Shown: piece after piece, positions 52,201 to 61,014 of the stretch
Numbering within the stretch: position 1 is the stretch's first letter
Layout of the letters: every line of letters begins with the position of its first letter
Program-made: the position numbers and the translations under genes
Notes under the pieces: model-generated
Databases searched by the model: none
The model's input: only the letters and a program-made list of their open reading frames with translations
What the model was told of the DNA's origin: nothing
NCBI GenBank assembly: GCA_025354405.1
Contig: JANXMY010000021.1
Location: 1 to 64,000 of the forward strand
Direction of reading: 5' to 3'
Source of the DNA: Armatimonadota bacterium
Lineage (GTDB): Bacteria > Armatimonadota > Armatimonadia > Armatimonadales > Capsulimonadaceae
DNA: 64,000 nt

Positions 52201-52973
52201 ATCTGTGAAAGCTCCTCGATAAACGGCCGCATTTCCTTTGGCCCGAGCGCGCAGTTCAGACCGACAGAGAGCAGCGGAACATGGGAGATCGAGTTCCACA
52301 TGGCCGCGACATTCTGCCCCGAAAGGTTGCCTCCAGCCAGGTCGGTAATCGTCAGCGACGCCATAATTGGCACAACGCGCCCGCCGTCGTCAAAGAGCTG
52401 CTGGATCGCAAAGAGCGCAGCCTTCAGGTTCAGCGTATCGAAAGTCGTCTCGCACAGCAGAAGATCCACGCCGCCGTCGAGCAGCGCTTTAGCCTGCTCG
52501 TAGTAAGCATCGCGGAGCTGATCAAAGTTGACATTGCGCTTTTCCGGATGGTTGGAGTCTACCATGACCGTCGCGCTGCGTGTCTGCGGCCCGAGCGCAC
52601 CTGCTACAAAACGCGGCTTCTCCGGGGTGCTGAACGCATCGGCGGCACGGCGGGCGATCTGGGCCGCAACTTGATTCATCTCGACCACCAGGTCTTCCAT
52701 GCCGAAGTCTGCCATCGAGATGGAGCAGGCATTAAAGGTATTGGTTTCGAGAATGTCCGCCCCGGCGGCAAGATAGGCCCGGTGAATGTCTTCGATCACA
52801 TCAGGCCGGACCAGCATCAGCGCTTCATTGTTGTTCTTCAAATCAAAGGGATGATTTAGGAACCGCTCACCGCGATAGTCTGATTCCTCAAACTTATGAC
52901 GCTGGATCATCGTACCCATCGCACCGTCGAGAATAAGTATCCGCTCTTTAAGAATGTCTTTTATTTCAGCCAT
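49299..52973 (-). CDS. metH: cobalamin-dependent methionine synthase
   Basis: 1224 residues, full length. Homocysteine domain: [20 protein letters not shown] with zinc Cys in VGLNCALGP (about 240) and [10 protein letters not shown] (about 305). Pterin domain: [18 protein letters not shown]. Cobalamin domain: cap helices, then [20 protein letters not shown] with the cobalt-ligand His near 754. Activation domain: [15 protein letters not shown] for AdoMet. It methylates homocysteine from methyl-tetrahydrofolate. Long leader upstream; divergent from the ROK gene. Confidence 0.98.
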   Translation of the reverse strand: MAEIKDILKERILILDGAMGTMIQRHKFEESDYRGERFLNHPFDLKNNNEALMLVRPDVIEDIHRAYLAAGADILETNTFNACSISMADFGMEDLVVEMNQVAAQIARRAADAFSTPEKPRFVAGALGPQTRSATVMVDSNHPEKRNVNFDQLRDAYYEQAKALLDGGVDLLLCETTFDTLNLKAALFAIQQLFDDGGRVVPIMASLTITDLAGGNLSGQNVAAMWNSISHVPLLSVGLNCALGPKEMRPFIEELSQIAPVYVSAYPNAGLPDPMLETGFPESPESLAPQLLEWAQNGWLNIVGGCCGTTDAHIRAIAEAVHNCPPRCVPDTATLTRLNGTQMFQWRPETNFVNVGERTNVTGSPKFKKLILEGNYEAALTVAQQQVDNGAQIVDVNMDEGMLDGETAMATFLNLIQGEPNINPVPIMVDSSKWTVIEAGLKCLPGKGIVNSISLKEGEDKFREQAHKVRRYGAAVVVMAFDELGQADSKDRKVEICTRAYNILTREVGFPPEDIIFDPNILTIATGIEEHNNYAVDFIEATRTIKATLPGCHVSGGVSNLSFSFRGNNVVREAMHTAFLYHAIQAGLDMGIVNAGQLGVYAEIEPGLLALVEDALFNRRSDSTDRLLIFADSVKGAVATEKTEELWRQGTVEERLSHALVKGLTDHIEADTEEARQKYPKPLEVIEGPLMTGMNIVGDLFGAGKMFLPQVVKSARVMKRAVAVLLPYMEEEKRLSGDSQAQGKVLMATVKGDVHDIGKNIVGVVLGCNNYEIIDMGVMVSAEKILTRAREENVDVIGLSGLITPSLDEMAHVAREMQRQGFEIPLLIGGATTSRVHTAVKIAPHYKHSVIHVLDASRAVGVVSNLLSTDNKAAYIAEIAQEQQVAREVHAGKRSEKKSRTLVEARLNKTPIVWKSEDIARPSFVGVRTVQNLPLEKLVPFIDWSPFFRAWELHGRYPEIFDDPLIGESACKLYEEAQSLLQQIISDKSISASGVYGVFPANSVGDDIELYSDETREQVLTRFHTLRQQGEKTGENANKALSDYIAPRETGLADYLGAFAVTAGVGVDELAGKYRADLDDYNAIMVSALADRLAEAFAEYLHKQVRDESGFGLDEDLTSEDLIRERYRGIRPAPGYPACPDHTEKLTLFGLLHAEDNAGITLTESMAMYPAASVSGLYLSHPEAKYFSVGKIERDQAEDYAARKGFDLPVMERWLSPVLNYDPE

Positions 52974-53129
52974 GAAGTTGTATTTCTAAACAGTTCGATA
53001 TCATCCGCCCCGCTTGATATTTCAACTGGGGAACACGCTTGAAACCACACCAATTCCACCTTCTTCTCAGGCGTCATCACTGGAAAGTCCAAAGCGTGCT
53101 CGACGATTTTTCTCTTAGTCTCTATTATA
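52974..53129 (-). promoter_or_regulatory. metH promoter and about 145-nt leader
   Basis: TATAAT on the minus strand (53129-53124) with a weak -35, then a long untranslated leader before the metH ATG. I looked for cobalamin and SAM riboswitch boxes and did not recognise any, but the length suggests regulation. Confidence 0.4.
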
Positions 53130-53152
53130 GCACATCGGGCCGCTCCTGAACC

Positions 53153-53181
53153 TTGACTTCCCTCGTCCGCTCCGCTATACT
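53153..53181 (+). promoter_or_regulatory. sigma70 promoter of the ROK gene
   Basis: TTGACT (53153-53158), 17 bp, TATACT (53176-53181), then GAGGAG and the ATG at 53227. Confidence 0.75.
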
Positions 53182-53226
53182 GAAAGGAGATTTATTTCGT
53201 GATTTCGTTGAGGAGAGAAGCAAAGC

Positions 53227-54219
53227 ATGGCGCAATTTGAGAAGCCGTATGTCGTAGGAGTGGATCTGGGCGGAACCAATGTTCGCGCCGCTGTGATTGA
53301 TCGGGCCAGTGAGCAGATCGTTGCACGTGGGGAGAACATCTCCTCACGCGGTATGGAAGGCCCGGAGCTGACGGCAATGCAGATCGCACTGGCCACAAAG
53401 ACGGCGTTAGATCAGGCCGGGGCTACTGCCGGGCAAGTCCTGGGAATCGGAGTTGCCGTGCCTGGACATGTCAAAGCCAAAGAAGGCCTGGTCAAATGGG
53501 CACCTAATTTCAAAGACCAGTGGAAAGATGTTCCGATTGCCGCACTGATTGAAAAGCATCTGGGACTGCCGGTACTAATCGGCAACGACGCCAATGTCGC
53601 CGCCCTCGGTGAGTTCCGCTTCGGGGCGGGGCGGGCAGTTCGTCACATGATCATGATGACCCTGGGCACAGGAGTTGGCGGCGGCATCATCATCGATGGC
53701 CGCCTCCTTGATGGTCATGACGGCGGCGCAGGCGAGATTGGCCACATGGTCATCAACCCCGGCGGACGCGGCGGCAACAGCGCGTTTGGGTCGGTGGAGG
53801 GGGAAGCGCAGCGAGATGCGATTATCGAACGGGCCGCTCGCAAGATTCAAGAAGGTTTCCCAACTTCGTTAGGTGAGCGGGTCGATTTCGACCGATTCGC
53901 GCTTACCCCTGCAATCATCGCCGAAGAAGCGATGAAAGGCGATGCCGTCGCGCTGGAAGTGTTTGAGGAAACGGGCTATTTTCTAGGTCTGTGCGCGACT
54001 AATTTGATTAATCTGTTTAACCCGGAGATGATTGTCATTGGCGGAGGGATCGCCCAGGCCGGAGAAATTATTCTCGGGCCGATCCGCCGTACCGCAACCG
54101 CAACGGCGATTCGCTCCATGTCCCGCACCTGCCGGATCGTTCCTGCGGAGCTTGGCGATAACGCCGGCATTTTCGGCGGCGCGACAATTGTGCTGATGGA
54201 GGTTGCAGGAGAGGTTTAG
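53227..54219 (+). CDS. ROK-family sugar kinase (glucokinase-like) lacking the zinc cysteines
   Basis: 330 residues. ASKHA fold: VVGVDLGGTNVRAAVID (phosphate 1), LIGNDANVAALGEF with the catalytic Asp, TLGTGVGGGIIIDGRL and GAGEIGHMVINPGGRGG, then PEMIVIGGGIAQAGE (adenosine). In ordinary ROK proteins the last block runs into C-x-C-G-x2-G-C-x-E with three zinc Cys; here it reads GGNSAFGSVEGE, with none. The Glu and His (GEIGH) that contact the sugar are kept, so a kinase is still likely, probably for glucose. GAGGAG precedes the ATG. Confidence 0.9.
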   Translation: MAQFEKPYVVGVDLGGTNVRAAVIDRASEQIVARGENISSRGMEGPELTAMQIALATKTALDQAGATAGQVLGIGVAVPGHVKAKEGLVKWAPNFKDQWKDVPIAALIEKHLGLPVLIGNDANVAALGEFRFGAGRAVRHMIMMTLGTGVGGGIIIDGRLLDGHDGGAGEIGHMVINPGGRGGNSAFGSVEGEAQRDAIIERAARKIQEGFPTSLGERVDFDRFALTPAIIAEEAMKGDAVALEVFEETGYFLGLCATNLINLFNPEMIVIGGGIAQAGEIILGPIRRTATATAIRSMSRTCRIVPAELGDNAGIFGGATIVLMEVAGEV

Positions 54220-54272
54220 AGTCAAGCCGCTTCGGGCAAAAGCCATCACTATACCATGATGAGGAGGCAGCG

Positions 54273-54422
54273 ATGGCCAGCGAGACTACTGAGATTCACG
54301 CGACGACTGACGGCGGCACGGAAACGACGAAAATTAGCCAAAGTGAGAGCGGCGACGAGACGACTGAAACAAATATGACGGTGGAAAAGAAGACGGCGAC
54401 GGCGGAAGCCAACGAGATATAG
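54273..54422 (+). CDS. 49-residue acidic Thr/Glu-rich small protein
   Basis: Ribosome site GAGGAGG is 5 nt before the ATG. The product starts MASETTEIHATTDGGTETTK, continues through SQSESGDETTETN and ends in KKTATAEANEI. It is almost all polar, without Cys, Trp or Pro, so it is likely disordered. It starts 53 nt after the ROK gene and is followed directly by a strong terminator, so it is the last gene of that transcript. Similar polar tails are seen in stress-related small proteins, but I recognise no family. Confidence 0.65.
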   Translation: MASETTEIHATTDGGTETTKISQSESGDETTETNMTVEKKTATAEANEI

Positions 54423-54427
54423 AAAGA

Positions 54428-54461
54428 AATCACCCTGGTCGCTGACCAGGGTGATTTTTTG
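54428..54461. terminator. bidirectional rho-independent terminator
   Basis: AAATCACCCTGGTC and GACCAGGGTGATTT pair perfectly around a 3-base loop. T6 follows on the plus strand and TTTCTTTCT on the minus strand. It separates the 49-residue gene from the convergent HD gene whose stop is adjacent. Confidence 0.95.
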
Positions 54462-55208
54462 TTACAGGTTCACGCCATTGATCCGCAAATGAAATTTGCA
54501 GCTGAGAAAATCGGCGGCCCGGCGGCACAGGACCATGCGCAGGACAAATATCTCGAAGTACTCTGTGACACTGGCATGGGTCGTGTCAATTTCAAGCTCC
54601 AGCGTGATGGATTTCGCCTCGGCATCCACCCGTAAATAGGATTTCTGGACAGCGTAATTCACACGGTCATGGATGTCGTATTTCACCGGGTCTTTTTCCT
54701 GGACACGCGAAAAGTGAACATCGGACTTGTCGGCAATGATCACGGCGGCGGACACATGGGAAATCGGCAGACCATTCGGCTCCTCATGGTTGCCGATTGC
54801 CCCGATCACGGTCGCAATTTCCCCCGCAGGCATTTTCATGTCAGTCAAAATGGTGTAGGCCATCAATGCCCCGGCCTCGACATGGCCAATGCGGTTGACG
54901 ACGCAGCCCATATCGTGCGTATATCCCGCAATTGCGGCAAGTTCCGCCTCCCGCTCAGAATGGCCTAGCTGGGTCAGGATTGTCCGGGCAATCGTCGAAA
55001 CGATTCCCGCATGTCGATGCCCGTGCTCCGTGTACCCAATCGCCTGCATCTGCTCATTGGCTCGGGTGATGTACGTGCGGAAGCGTGTGTCGTGGCGAAT
55101 ATCTTTGAGTGTCAGTGGCGCGGGCGCGACAGGCACAGGAAGAATGGGCGCAGAAGTGGCGGGCACAGAGGCCGTAATTAGCAATTCTTGTAATTCTTCT
55201 TGGATCAT
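54462..55208 (-). CDS. HD-domain phosphohydrolase
   Basis: 248 residues. A Pro/Ala-rich N-terminus (TSAPILPVPVAPAPLTLKD) is followed by an HD domain with GYTEHGHRHAGIVSTIAR (His), IAGYTHDMGCVVNRIGH (His-Asp), IGNHEEPNG and IIADKSDVHF (Asp). This order resembles YqeK/HD-type hydrolases acting on nucleotides; the substrate is unknown. The ATG overlaps the stop of the glycosidase-like gene by 4 nt, so the two are coupled. Confidence 0.85.
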   Translation of the reverse strand: MIQEELQELLITASVPATSAPILPVPVAPAPLTLKDIRHDTRFRTYITRANEQMQAIGYTEHGHRHAGIVSTIARTILTQLGHSEREAELAAIAGYTHDMGCVVNRIGHVEAGALMAYTILTDMKMPAGEIATVIGAIGNHEEPNGLPISHVSAAVIIADKSDVHFSRVQEKDPVKYDIHDRVNYAVQKSYLRVDAEAKSITLELEIDTTHASVTEYFEIFVLRMVLCRRAADFLSCKFHLRINGVNL

Positions 55209-57076
55209 GGCTGTGGTAATTCATTCGGTTCCAGCGTTCCCGAGAGAACGCGCACCGCTCCGCCTCCTTCGGCGGCCCAGTTGAGATCAAACGTCGCAGA
55301 GCCGTCAAAGTCGGTTTTCTGGGCAGGAGTGATAGTGCTTCCTCCAGTGACGACAATTGCAATCGTGGCATTGGCTTTTGGCTTGCCGGCGCTGTCAATG
55401 ATTCGGACGATGAGCTGGCTGTGTTTAGTATTTTGCCCGGATATGTCCGGGGCGAAACGGCTTTGCAAAGTGTAAACCGGCGCGGCGGGTGCTTTCCCGA
55501 GAACGGTGATGACTGCGGTGAGTAAATGCCCCTGATAGAGTGCCGACACAGTACCATTTCCCGGGGTGAGTGCGATCAAATAGCCCTTCTGATTGACAAA
55601 TCCGATGCCGCCTGTCACCGGACCCTGCCACAGGATTTTGGACGATGAGCCGGGCACGATTTTGTCGCCACCCTGCACACGGAGCGGAACCGCAGATCCG
55701 ACGAAAATAGGCAGGGCAGGAGGAACGATATGTGCCGAAGCAGTCCCCTCTTGCCCTTCTTCATTCTCACTTTTCAGGAGCGGCACGGCGGGAACGCCGT
55801 GCTGATACGCTTGGTCGCTGTAAACTAGCAGCATATCCGCCACCGGCCGCTCCCCCCCGCCCCCCTGGGGACTGCTGACTGCGAGACCACCAACCACCAT
55901 CGTCGTCGACCCGCCGCCGTCCAGATTGATCGCGTTCCAGGCCCCATAACGCTTCAGTATCCCTGCCATGTCCGTCAGTGTGACGCCGCGAGAGATCGTC
56001 TGCCGGCCATCCACCGTGACCAGCAGCAGATGCGTCCCGTCACGCGTGGTGCCAACTGCGGTGCGTGGGTTCAAGCTGCTCGCAAACCCCGGGTCAAAAC
56101 CTTCGGCTGCCCAGTCCACGCTTACCTGTCCATTGACCAGAAGGCGCGGTCCACCGCCGACCGCCGACGGTACCTGCGCCCACTCCCAGGCTGTGCGGCT
56201 GATGCCCAGCCCCGAGCGGGAGGGCAGATCATGCCCAGTACGCGGCAGGGCGGCGATCTGGTACGCACCGGTCATCTGCCCTGCAGGAGCGATGCCGAGG
56301 ACGAAGCTCACCGGGTCGCCGGAGTGCAGGGTCCGAGCCAAAAAATCCGCGCCCACTCCCGGCCCCGCTGAGAGAACCACTCCGTCATCAGGAATCGCTT
56401 CGGTTGCAGATTCGACGACCCGGACGCTCTGTACGTGCCCCGTCAGAAGTTTATTGGCACGTACCGGCAGATTAACACCGCTGACGACGACCTCAACCCC
56501 GCCCGGCTTGTTCTCCGTAAGCGGACCGTAAAGCCGGGAAAAGACGACGACTTCGTTCTTGCCGACAGGCCGGTTGATACCATTGATGGCGATCCGCTCG
56601 CCGCGAGGCGTCTGCAAGTCACCAAGAAAGCTCAGCGTGTCGAAAAGTATCCGTCGTCCGTCCGGCGATACACCTAGTGTCACACGCGGCCCGCCACCCC
56701 GGATGCCGGTGAACGGTTCTGAGAACAGTTCACCATCCCGGACGCCGACTCCGAGCGGATCACCGGTATATGGAAAGAAGTCGGCATTGATCGCCACTAG
56801 TGCGTCGTGACGACGAGCCAGGCGGCTGACATCTTCTCGTCCATGTGTCGCATCCGTCCCGCTGATCCTATCCTGACCGATACCGACCCCAAGCCGAACC
56901 CCTGGCGCACTGAGATCTACAGAAACGACGGAGATCACCAGCGGCGTCGCTTGGTCGATTTCCTGGGTCAGCATCACACCGGGTGCCAGGCGCTTTACAA
57001 TCGTATCCGCCGAGACGGGGCAAGCCGTGAACAGCAAAGCGACGAGGGCGAGAGCTAACTTCAAGGGATTTTGCAT
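55205..57076 (-). CDS. secreted phosphodiester glycosidase (NAGPA/DUF2233) with Ig-like C-terminus
   Basis: 623 residues. Signal peptide LALALVALLFTACPVSA-D. The NAGPA-type domain (about 30-430) has HDALVAINADFFPYTGDPLG, NPRTAVGTTRDGTHLLLVTV and NAINLDGGGSTTMVV, the family catalytic/structural blocks. About 190 C-terminal residues contain two beta domains, the last Ig-like (LIVRIIDSAGKPKANATIAI). Members cleave GlcNAc-1-phosphodiester or related cell-wall bonds outside the cell. Forms a run with the pyrophosphorylase upstream and the HD gene downstream. Confidence 0.88.
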   Translation of the reverse strand: MQNPLKLALALVALLFTACPVSADTIVKRLAPGVMLTQEIDQATPLVISVVSVDLSAPGVRLGVGIGQDRISGTDATHGREDVSRLARRHDALVAINADFFPYTGDPLGVGVRDGELFSEPFTGIRGGGPRVTLGVSPDGRRILFDTLSFLGDLQTPRGERIAINGINRPVGKNEVVVFSRLYGPLTENKPGGVEVVVSGVNLPVRANKLLTGHVQSVRVVESATEAIPDDGVVLSAGPGVGADFLARTLHSGDPVSFVLGIAPAGQMTGAYQIAALPRTGHDLPSRSGLGISRTAWEWAQVPSAVGGGPRLLVNGQVSVDWAAEGFDPGFASSLNPRTAVGTTRDGTHLLLVTVDGRQTISRGVTLTDMAGILKRYGAWNAINLDGGGSTTMVVGGLAVSSPQGGGGERPVADMLLVYSDQAYQHGVPAVPLLKSENEEGQEGTASAHIVPPALPIFVGSAVPLRVQGGDKIVPGSSSKILWQGPVTGGIGFVNQKGYLIALTPGNGTVSALYQGHLLTAVITVLGKAPAAPVYTLQSRFAPDISGQNTKHSQLIVRIIDSAGKPKANATIAIVVTGGSTITPAQKTDFDGSATFDLNWAAEGGGAVRVLSGTLEPNELPQP

Positions 57077-57089
57077 ACGCCGCTGATAT

Positions 57090-58142
57090 TCAGTGCTTCG
57101 CGGTCATCCGCCGGGCTGGGTCCATGATATTGGCATCGAATATAGCGACATTCGATGACACGACAGCGTTTTTACCGACTACGCATCGCTCCAGTTGTGT
57201 GTGGGCACTGACACGTGCCCCTTCCCACAAGATCGTCTCGCGCAGGGTGCAGCCGGCTTCGATGATGCTGCCATCGCCGATGATAGTATTCTCACCGATC
57301 TTCGCCCCGGCCCCAATAGTAACATGGCTGCCGATGGCGACCGGTGTTCCGATCTCAGCCGACGGATCAATTTTCGTTCCTTCACCGATCCAGACACCGG
57401 GGCGCACTTCAGGCATCGGGAACTCCAAAGCGACTTTTCCGGCCAGTGCCTCGAAGTTCGTCTGCCGGTAGACCTGCAGATTGCCGACGTCTTTCCAGAA
57501 AGCATCGGACAGAAAGCCATACAGAGGCTTGCCCGCCGCCAGCAGCTGCGGGAAAACATCGTTGCCGAATCCGTAGAACGTGTCAGCAGGAATTAAGTCA
57601 AACACTTCTGGCTCGAAAAGATAGACACCCGTATTGGCCGTATTCGAGAAGACATCTTCACCTTTAGGTTTTTCCAAAAAGCGCGAAATACGTCCGTCTT
57701 CCTCTGTGATGACAATGCCGAACTGGGACGGATCCTCTACAGCGGTCAGCGTGATAGTCGAGGCTGCTTTTTTGCTCTTATGGAATGCCACCACTTCTGA
57801 CAGATTGATGTCAGAGATATCGTCGCCGCCAACGACCATGAAGGTTTCCGACCCAAAAAAGTCCTGGGACCGTTTGACACTGCCCGCATCACCCCAGAGC
57901 TTGTCTTCCTGTGAATAGGAAATTTGGACACCGAACTTCGAGCCGTCGCCCAGATATTCTTGTATCACATCGCCCAGATAGTGCAGGTTAATCCGTATTT
58001 CGGTAAACCCGTGCTTCTTAAGATCGTGAACGATGTGCTCGATCACGGGGCGGTTCACGATAGGTACCATCGGCTTGGGGATCGCGCGGGTTAAAGGGTC
58101 CAGACGGGAGCCGACCCCCGCCGCCAGTATCATTGCCTTCAC
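57090..58142 (-). CDS. NDP-sugar pyrophosphorylase with left-handed beta-helix domain
   Basis: 350 residues. Nucleotidyltransferase domain: MILAAGVGSRLDPLTRAIPK, PMVPIVNRPVIEHIVHDL and VVGGDDISDINL. From about residue 245, hexapeptide repeats form a beta-helix (VAIGSHVTIGAGAKIGENTI). It likely makes GDP-mannose or another NDP-sugar; many homologues carry a C-terminal phosphomutase domain, absent here. Start is GTG at 58142 with GAGGAG upstream. The MITE copy lies in its 5' gap. Confidence 0.9.
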   Translation of the reverse strand: MKAMILAAGVGSRLDPLTRAIPKPMVPIVNRPVIEHIVHDLKKHGFTEIRINLHYLGDVIQEYLGDGSKFGVQISYSQEDKLWGDAGSVKRSQDFFGSETFMVVGGDDISDINLSEVVAFHKSKKAASTITLTAVEDPSQFGIVITEEDGRISRFLEKPKGEDVFSNTANTGVYLFEPEVFDLIPADTFYGFGNDVFPQLLAAGKPLYGFLSDAFWKDVGNLQVYRQTNFEALAGKVALEFPMPEVRPGVWIGEGTKIDPSAEIGTPVAIGSHVTIGAGAKIGENTIIGDGSIIEAGCTLRETILWEGARVSAHTQLERCVVGKNAVVSSNVAIFDANIMDPARRMTAKH

Positions 58143-58199
58143 TAGGGTATGTCTCCTCGGATTGTTGAAAGTAATGACTCTTGAAAGAGATGTCTATTA

Positions 58200-58333
58200 G
58201 ACCACTTGCGTAAGTGCCCTGCACTGGAAGTGCAGGGCTTTTGAAGTGCGATTGTCTGCGAAGGCAGACAATCGCTTTGCAGAAGACCCGGATTTCTAAT
58301 CCGGCCAGGGCAAAGCGACTTATGCCAGAGGTC
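58200..58333 (-). mobile_element. 134-bp MITE, copy 2
   Basis: Same element as at 14329-14462 in reverse orientation and of identical length, about 92% identical by hand count. Here both flanks are TA (58198-58199 and 58334-58335), a clean target duplication. It ends GACC/GGTC and has the same three internal palindromes, with better-preserved stems (GCGATTGTCTGC/GCAGACAATCGC). It lies between the aminotransferase stop and the pyrophosphorylase start and supplies the aminotransferase stop codon. Confidence 0.9.
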
Positions 58334-59448
58334 TATTGAAAAAAGGTCGTGACAGCATCTGCCGCATACTCGACCTGCTCACGGGAAAGCTCAGGATGTA
58401 CAGGCAGCGAGAGGACTTCCAGCGACGCCCGCTCACTCTCCGGCAAATCGCCATTTTTGCAGCCGAGAAACGCGTAGGCTTCCTGCAAGTGGATCGGCAG
58501 CGGGTAATAGATCGCCGATTGCACTCCGCGTGACTTCAGATGCGCCTGCAGCGCTTCGCGACGCCCTTCGGCGACACGTACGGTGTATTGGTGGTAAACA
58601 TGATGGTTTCCACGCTCCGCACAGGGAAGCACCAGTCCGTCCAGTCCTTGCAGCGCTTCATCATACACAGCGGCGTTCGCACGGCGTGCATTGTTCCAAG
58701 CCGTCAGCCGCCGCGCTTTAACGCGCAGCAGGGCGGCCTGCATTCCATCAAGACGGGAGCAATAACCGATCTCCTTATGAAAATAGCCTTTGCCGCCGGA
58801 GCCGTGAAACCGCAGCAGCTTGATCTGCTCCGCCAGATCTTCGCGGTCGGTCAGCACCATGCCGCCGTCACCGCAGGCACCCAAATTCTTCGTCGGATAG
58901 AACGACAGTGTGTTTGCATCGCCCCAGGATCCTAAAGGCTTCCCTTGATGGGCAGCACCGATCGCCTGTGCGGCGTCGCTCAGCAGCCCCAGGTCATGCG
59001 TGGCAGCAATCTGACTGAAGCGAGTCATATCTGCCAGTTGCCCAAATAAATGGACCGGCAAGATCACTTTCGTGCGCGGTGTGATTGCCGCCTCTGCCGC
59101 TTCGGGGTTAAGATTGTACGTAAACGGATCGATATCCGCAAACACTGGGGTTGCTCCGGCCAGGCAGATAGTCTCACCCGTCGCAATAAACGTAAACGAC
59201 GACGTAATCACTTCATCGCCCGGTCCCACACCCATCGCCAGCAGCGCTAGCAGCAGCGCATCCGTGCCGGAGTTGACACCAAGGGCGTGTTTAGACCCGC
59301 AGACCGCCGCCACTTCCTGCTCCAGGGCAACCGTATTTTCGCCCAGCCCGCCAAAATCGCAGGCTGCCATCACCTGGTCAAACGCCGCACGAAGCTCCTC
59401 TTTCAATTCGCCGTGCTGCGCCTGGAGGTCCGCCATCGGAACATTCAT
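58333..59448 (-). CDS. DegT/DnrJ/EryC1-type PLP sugar aminotransferase
   Basis: 371 residues from ATG 59448 (MNVPMADLQ), which has GAAGGA upstream; an ATG five codons earlier would swallow it. HALGVNSGTDALLLALLAMG and DEVITSSFTFIATGE are typical, the PLP Lys is in SFYPTKNLGACGDGGM, and GYCSRLDGMQAALLRVK and GVQSAIYYPLPIHLQEAY follow. It transfers an amino group to a keto-sugar nucleotide for surface glycans. The final Gln-stop codon is built from the MITE boundary, so the native C-terminus was probably a few residues different. Confidence 0.92.
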   Translation of the reverse strand: MNVPMADLQAQHGELKEELRAAFDQVMAACDFGGLGENTVALEQEVAAVCGSKHALGVNSGTDALLLALLAMGVGPGDEVITSSFTFIATGETICLAGATPVFADIDPFTYNLNPEAAEAAITPRTKVILPVHLFGQLADMTRFSQIAATHDLGLLSDAAQAIGAAHQGKPLGSWGDANTLSFYPTKNLGACGDGGMVLTDREDLAEQIKLLRFHGSGGKGYFHKEIGYCSRLDGMQAALLRVKARRLTAWNNARRANAAVYDEALQGLDGLVLPCAERGNHHVYHQYTVRVAEGRREALQAHLKSRGVQSAIYYPLPIHLQEAYAFLGCKNGDLPESERASLEVLSLPVHPELSREQVEYAADAVTTFFQ

Positions 59449-59487
59449 TTCCGTTTCCTTCATAAATTACTGTTCTTCATCGGCTGC

Positions 59488-60591
59488 CTAGAGCAAGTCC
59501 TGCCGATTTCGCGCCTTCAGTTCATCTACCACCCGCTTGACTTCCTCCGAGCGCGAACGCGGGCAGATCAATGTTGCGTCGGGCGTGTCGATCACGATGA
59601 TATCGTCCAGCCCGATCGTCGCGATCAGGCGGTTTGGGCTGTAGATTAAAGCCCCGTGAGTGTCTACACCGACATGGTGCCCAATGACGATATTTTCGTC
59701 ACCCTGTCCAGCCTCGGCAAGCACTTCGGCCAGACGCTGCCACGAGCCGACATCATTCCAGCCAATATCCGCCGGGATGACCGCGACTTTATCCGCCTTC
59801 TCGGCGATCCCATAGTCTACAGAAATCTTTTCCAGAGTCGGGAAAACTTCACCCAGAACACTTTCGAATTTTTCCGTGCCATAGGCAACGACGATTTGTG
59901 CGAAGCCCGCTTCCATCTGCGGCAGATGGGTCTTATACAGCTCGCGCAACGTTCGCACTGAGGCGATGAACATACCCGCGTTCCAGAAATAGCCGCCGTC
60001 TCGCAGGTACTCTTCAGCCACTTCGCGGGTCGGCTTCTCCCGGAACTGACGAACGGCATAGACCGGTACCCCAGCATCGGTCTGTTCCCGCACAGCGTCG
60101 CCGCTCTGGATGTATCCGAAGCCGACGTCTGGCCCGGTCGGTGGGATGCCCAGTGTGACCAGATATCCGTCCGCCGCGACCTCCGCTGCGGCCCGCAGGA
60201 TCGACCGAAACTGCTCCGGATTCAGGATCACATGGTCGGCAGGAAGGGTCGCCATCACCGCATCCGGCCCCAGTGTTTTCTCTAATATCGCCGCCATCAG
60301 CCCGATCGCCGGGGCCGAATCCCGCCCCTCTGGCTCGCCGACGATATTCTGCGGCGGTACGTCTGAAAGTTGCCTTCGCACGGCATCGGCATGACGGCCA
60401 TTGGTGATCACATACAGCCGCTCCGGGGGAACCAGACCCTCCACTCGATCAGTGGTCTCCTGGAGCATAGTCCGCTCACTGACGATATCGAGAAACTGCT
60501 TGGGTGTCGCCTGCCGGCTGCGCGGCCATAGGCGAGTTCCGCCGCCCCCCGCGGGAATAACGACGGCGATAGTTGGAGTAGACAAATCCAT
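59488..60591 (-). CDS. manC: mannose-1-phosphate guanylyltransferase
   Basis: 367 residues. VVIPAGGGGTRLWPRSRQA and TPKQFLDI are the nucleotide site; EPEGRDSAPAIGLMAAIL, ATLPADHVI, FREKPTREVAEEYL, GYFWNAGMFI and DIGWNDVGSW are the sugar-site blocks of the GDP-mannose family. No isomerase domain is attached. It makes GDP-mannose from mannose 1-phosphate and GTP. First gene of a nucleotide-sugar run, with a clear promoter upstream. Confidence 0.94.
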   Translation of the reverse strand: MDLSTPTIAVVIPAGGGGTRLWPRSRQATPKQFLDIVSERTMLQETTDRVEGLVPPERLYVITNGRHADAVRRQLSDVPPQNIVGEPEGRDSAPAIGLMAAILEKTLGPDAVMATLPADHVILNPEQFRSILRAAAEVAADGYLVTLGIPPTGPDVGFGYIQSGDAVREQTDAGVPVYAVRQFREKPTREVAEEYLRDGGYFWNAGMFIASVRTLRELYKTHLPQMEAGFAQIVVAYGTEKFESVLGEVFPTLEKISVDYGIAEKADKVAVIPADIGWNDVGSWQRLAEVLAEAGQGDENIVIGHHVGVDTHGALIYSPNRLIATIGLDDIIVIDTPDATLICPRSRSEEVKRVVDELKARNRQDLL

Positions 60592-60663
60592 ACATCTCTG
60601 ACTTCTGAAAAGTGCTTTCTAGGTAATATTCGATCAGATATCCGATAAAACGTTCGGGTCTTC

Positions 60664-60693
60664 AGTGTACCAAATCGCCCCGGCTGCTGTCAA
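60664..60693 (-). promoter_or_regulatory. sigma70 promoter of manC
   Basis: Minus-strand TTGACA (60693-60688), 18 bp, TACACT (60669-60664), about 70 nt before the ATG. Confidence 0.65.
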
Positions 60694-61014
60694 GGCAAAT
60701 GCCTACACAGCCTGTGCCGGATCGCATCGGAGACCTTTCTGCGGCGAATCTTAGTTTAGCGTCGCAGGGTCTAAGATACGAGTTATGTCTTCCCTGCAAG
60801 CATTTTACCTCGAAAGTACATAGCATATCGTCAGACAGGGATTGACATCGCCCGTCACTATAATCCAGGCAGTGCGAATGCTCACCAATCCTTTAGGGCT
60901 AACTACCACGTAATCCAATTGGTACCGCTGCCCAGGCACGTTTGCCGAATAGTATCCTACCCTCTTAGTGTTACATCCAATGAATGAAGGAGCGTTTGGA
61001 TGTCGAGTAACTTG
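60694..61014. other. gene-free intergenic stretch
   Basis: No coding frame with a ribosome site. Contains TTGACA and TATAAT 11 bp apart on the plus strand (60842-60864) and an ACATCCAA...TTGGATGT hairpin (60973-61003). Any RNA from here would be untranslated. Confidence 0.5.

Noticed and set aside
52974-53123. Cobalamin or SAM riboswitch before metH
   Set aside because: No B12 box or SAM-I core motif recognised by eye; kept only as an unexplained leader.
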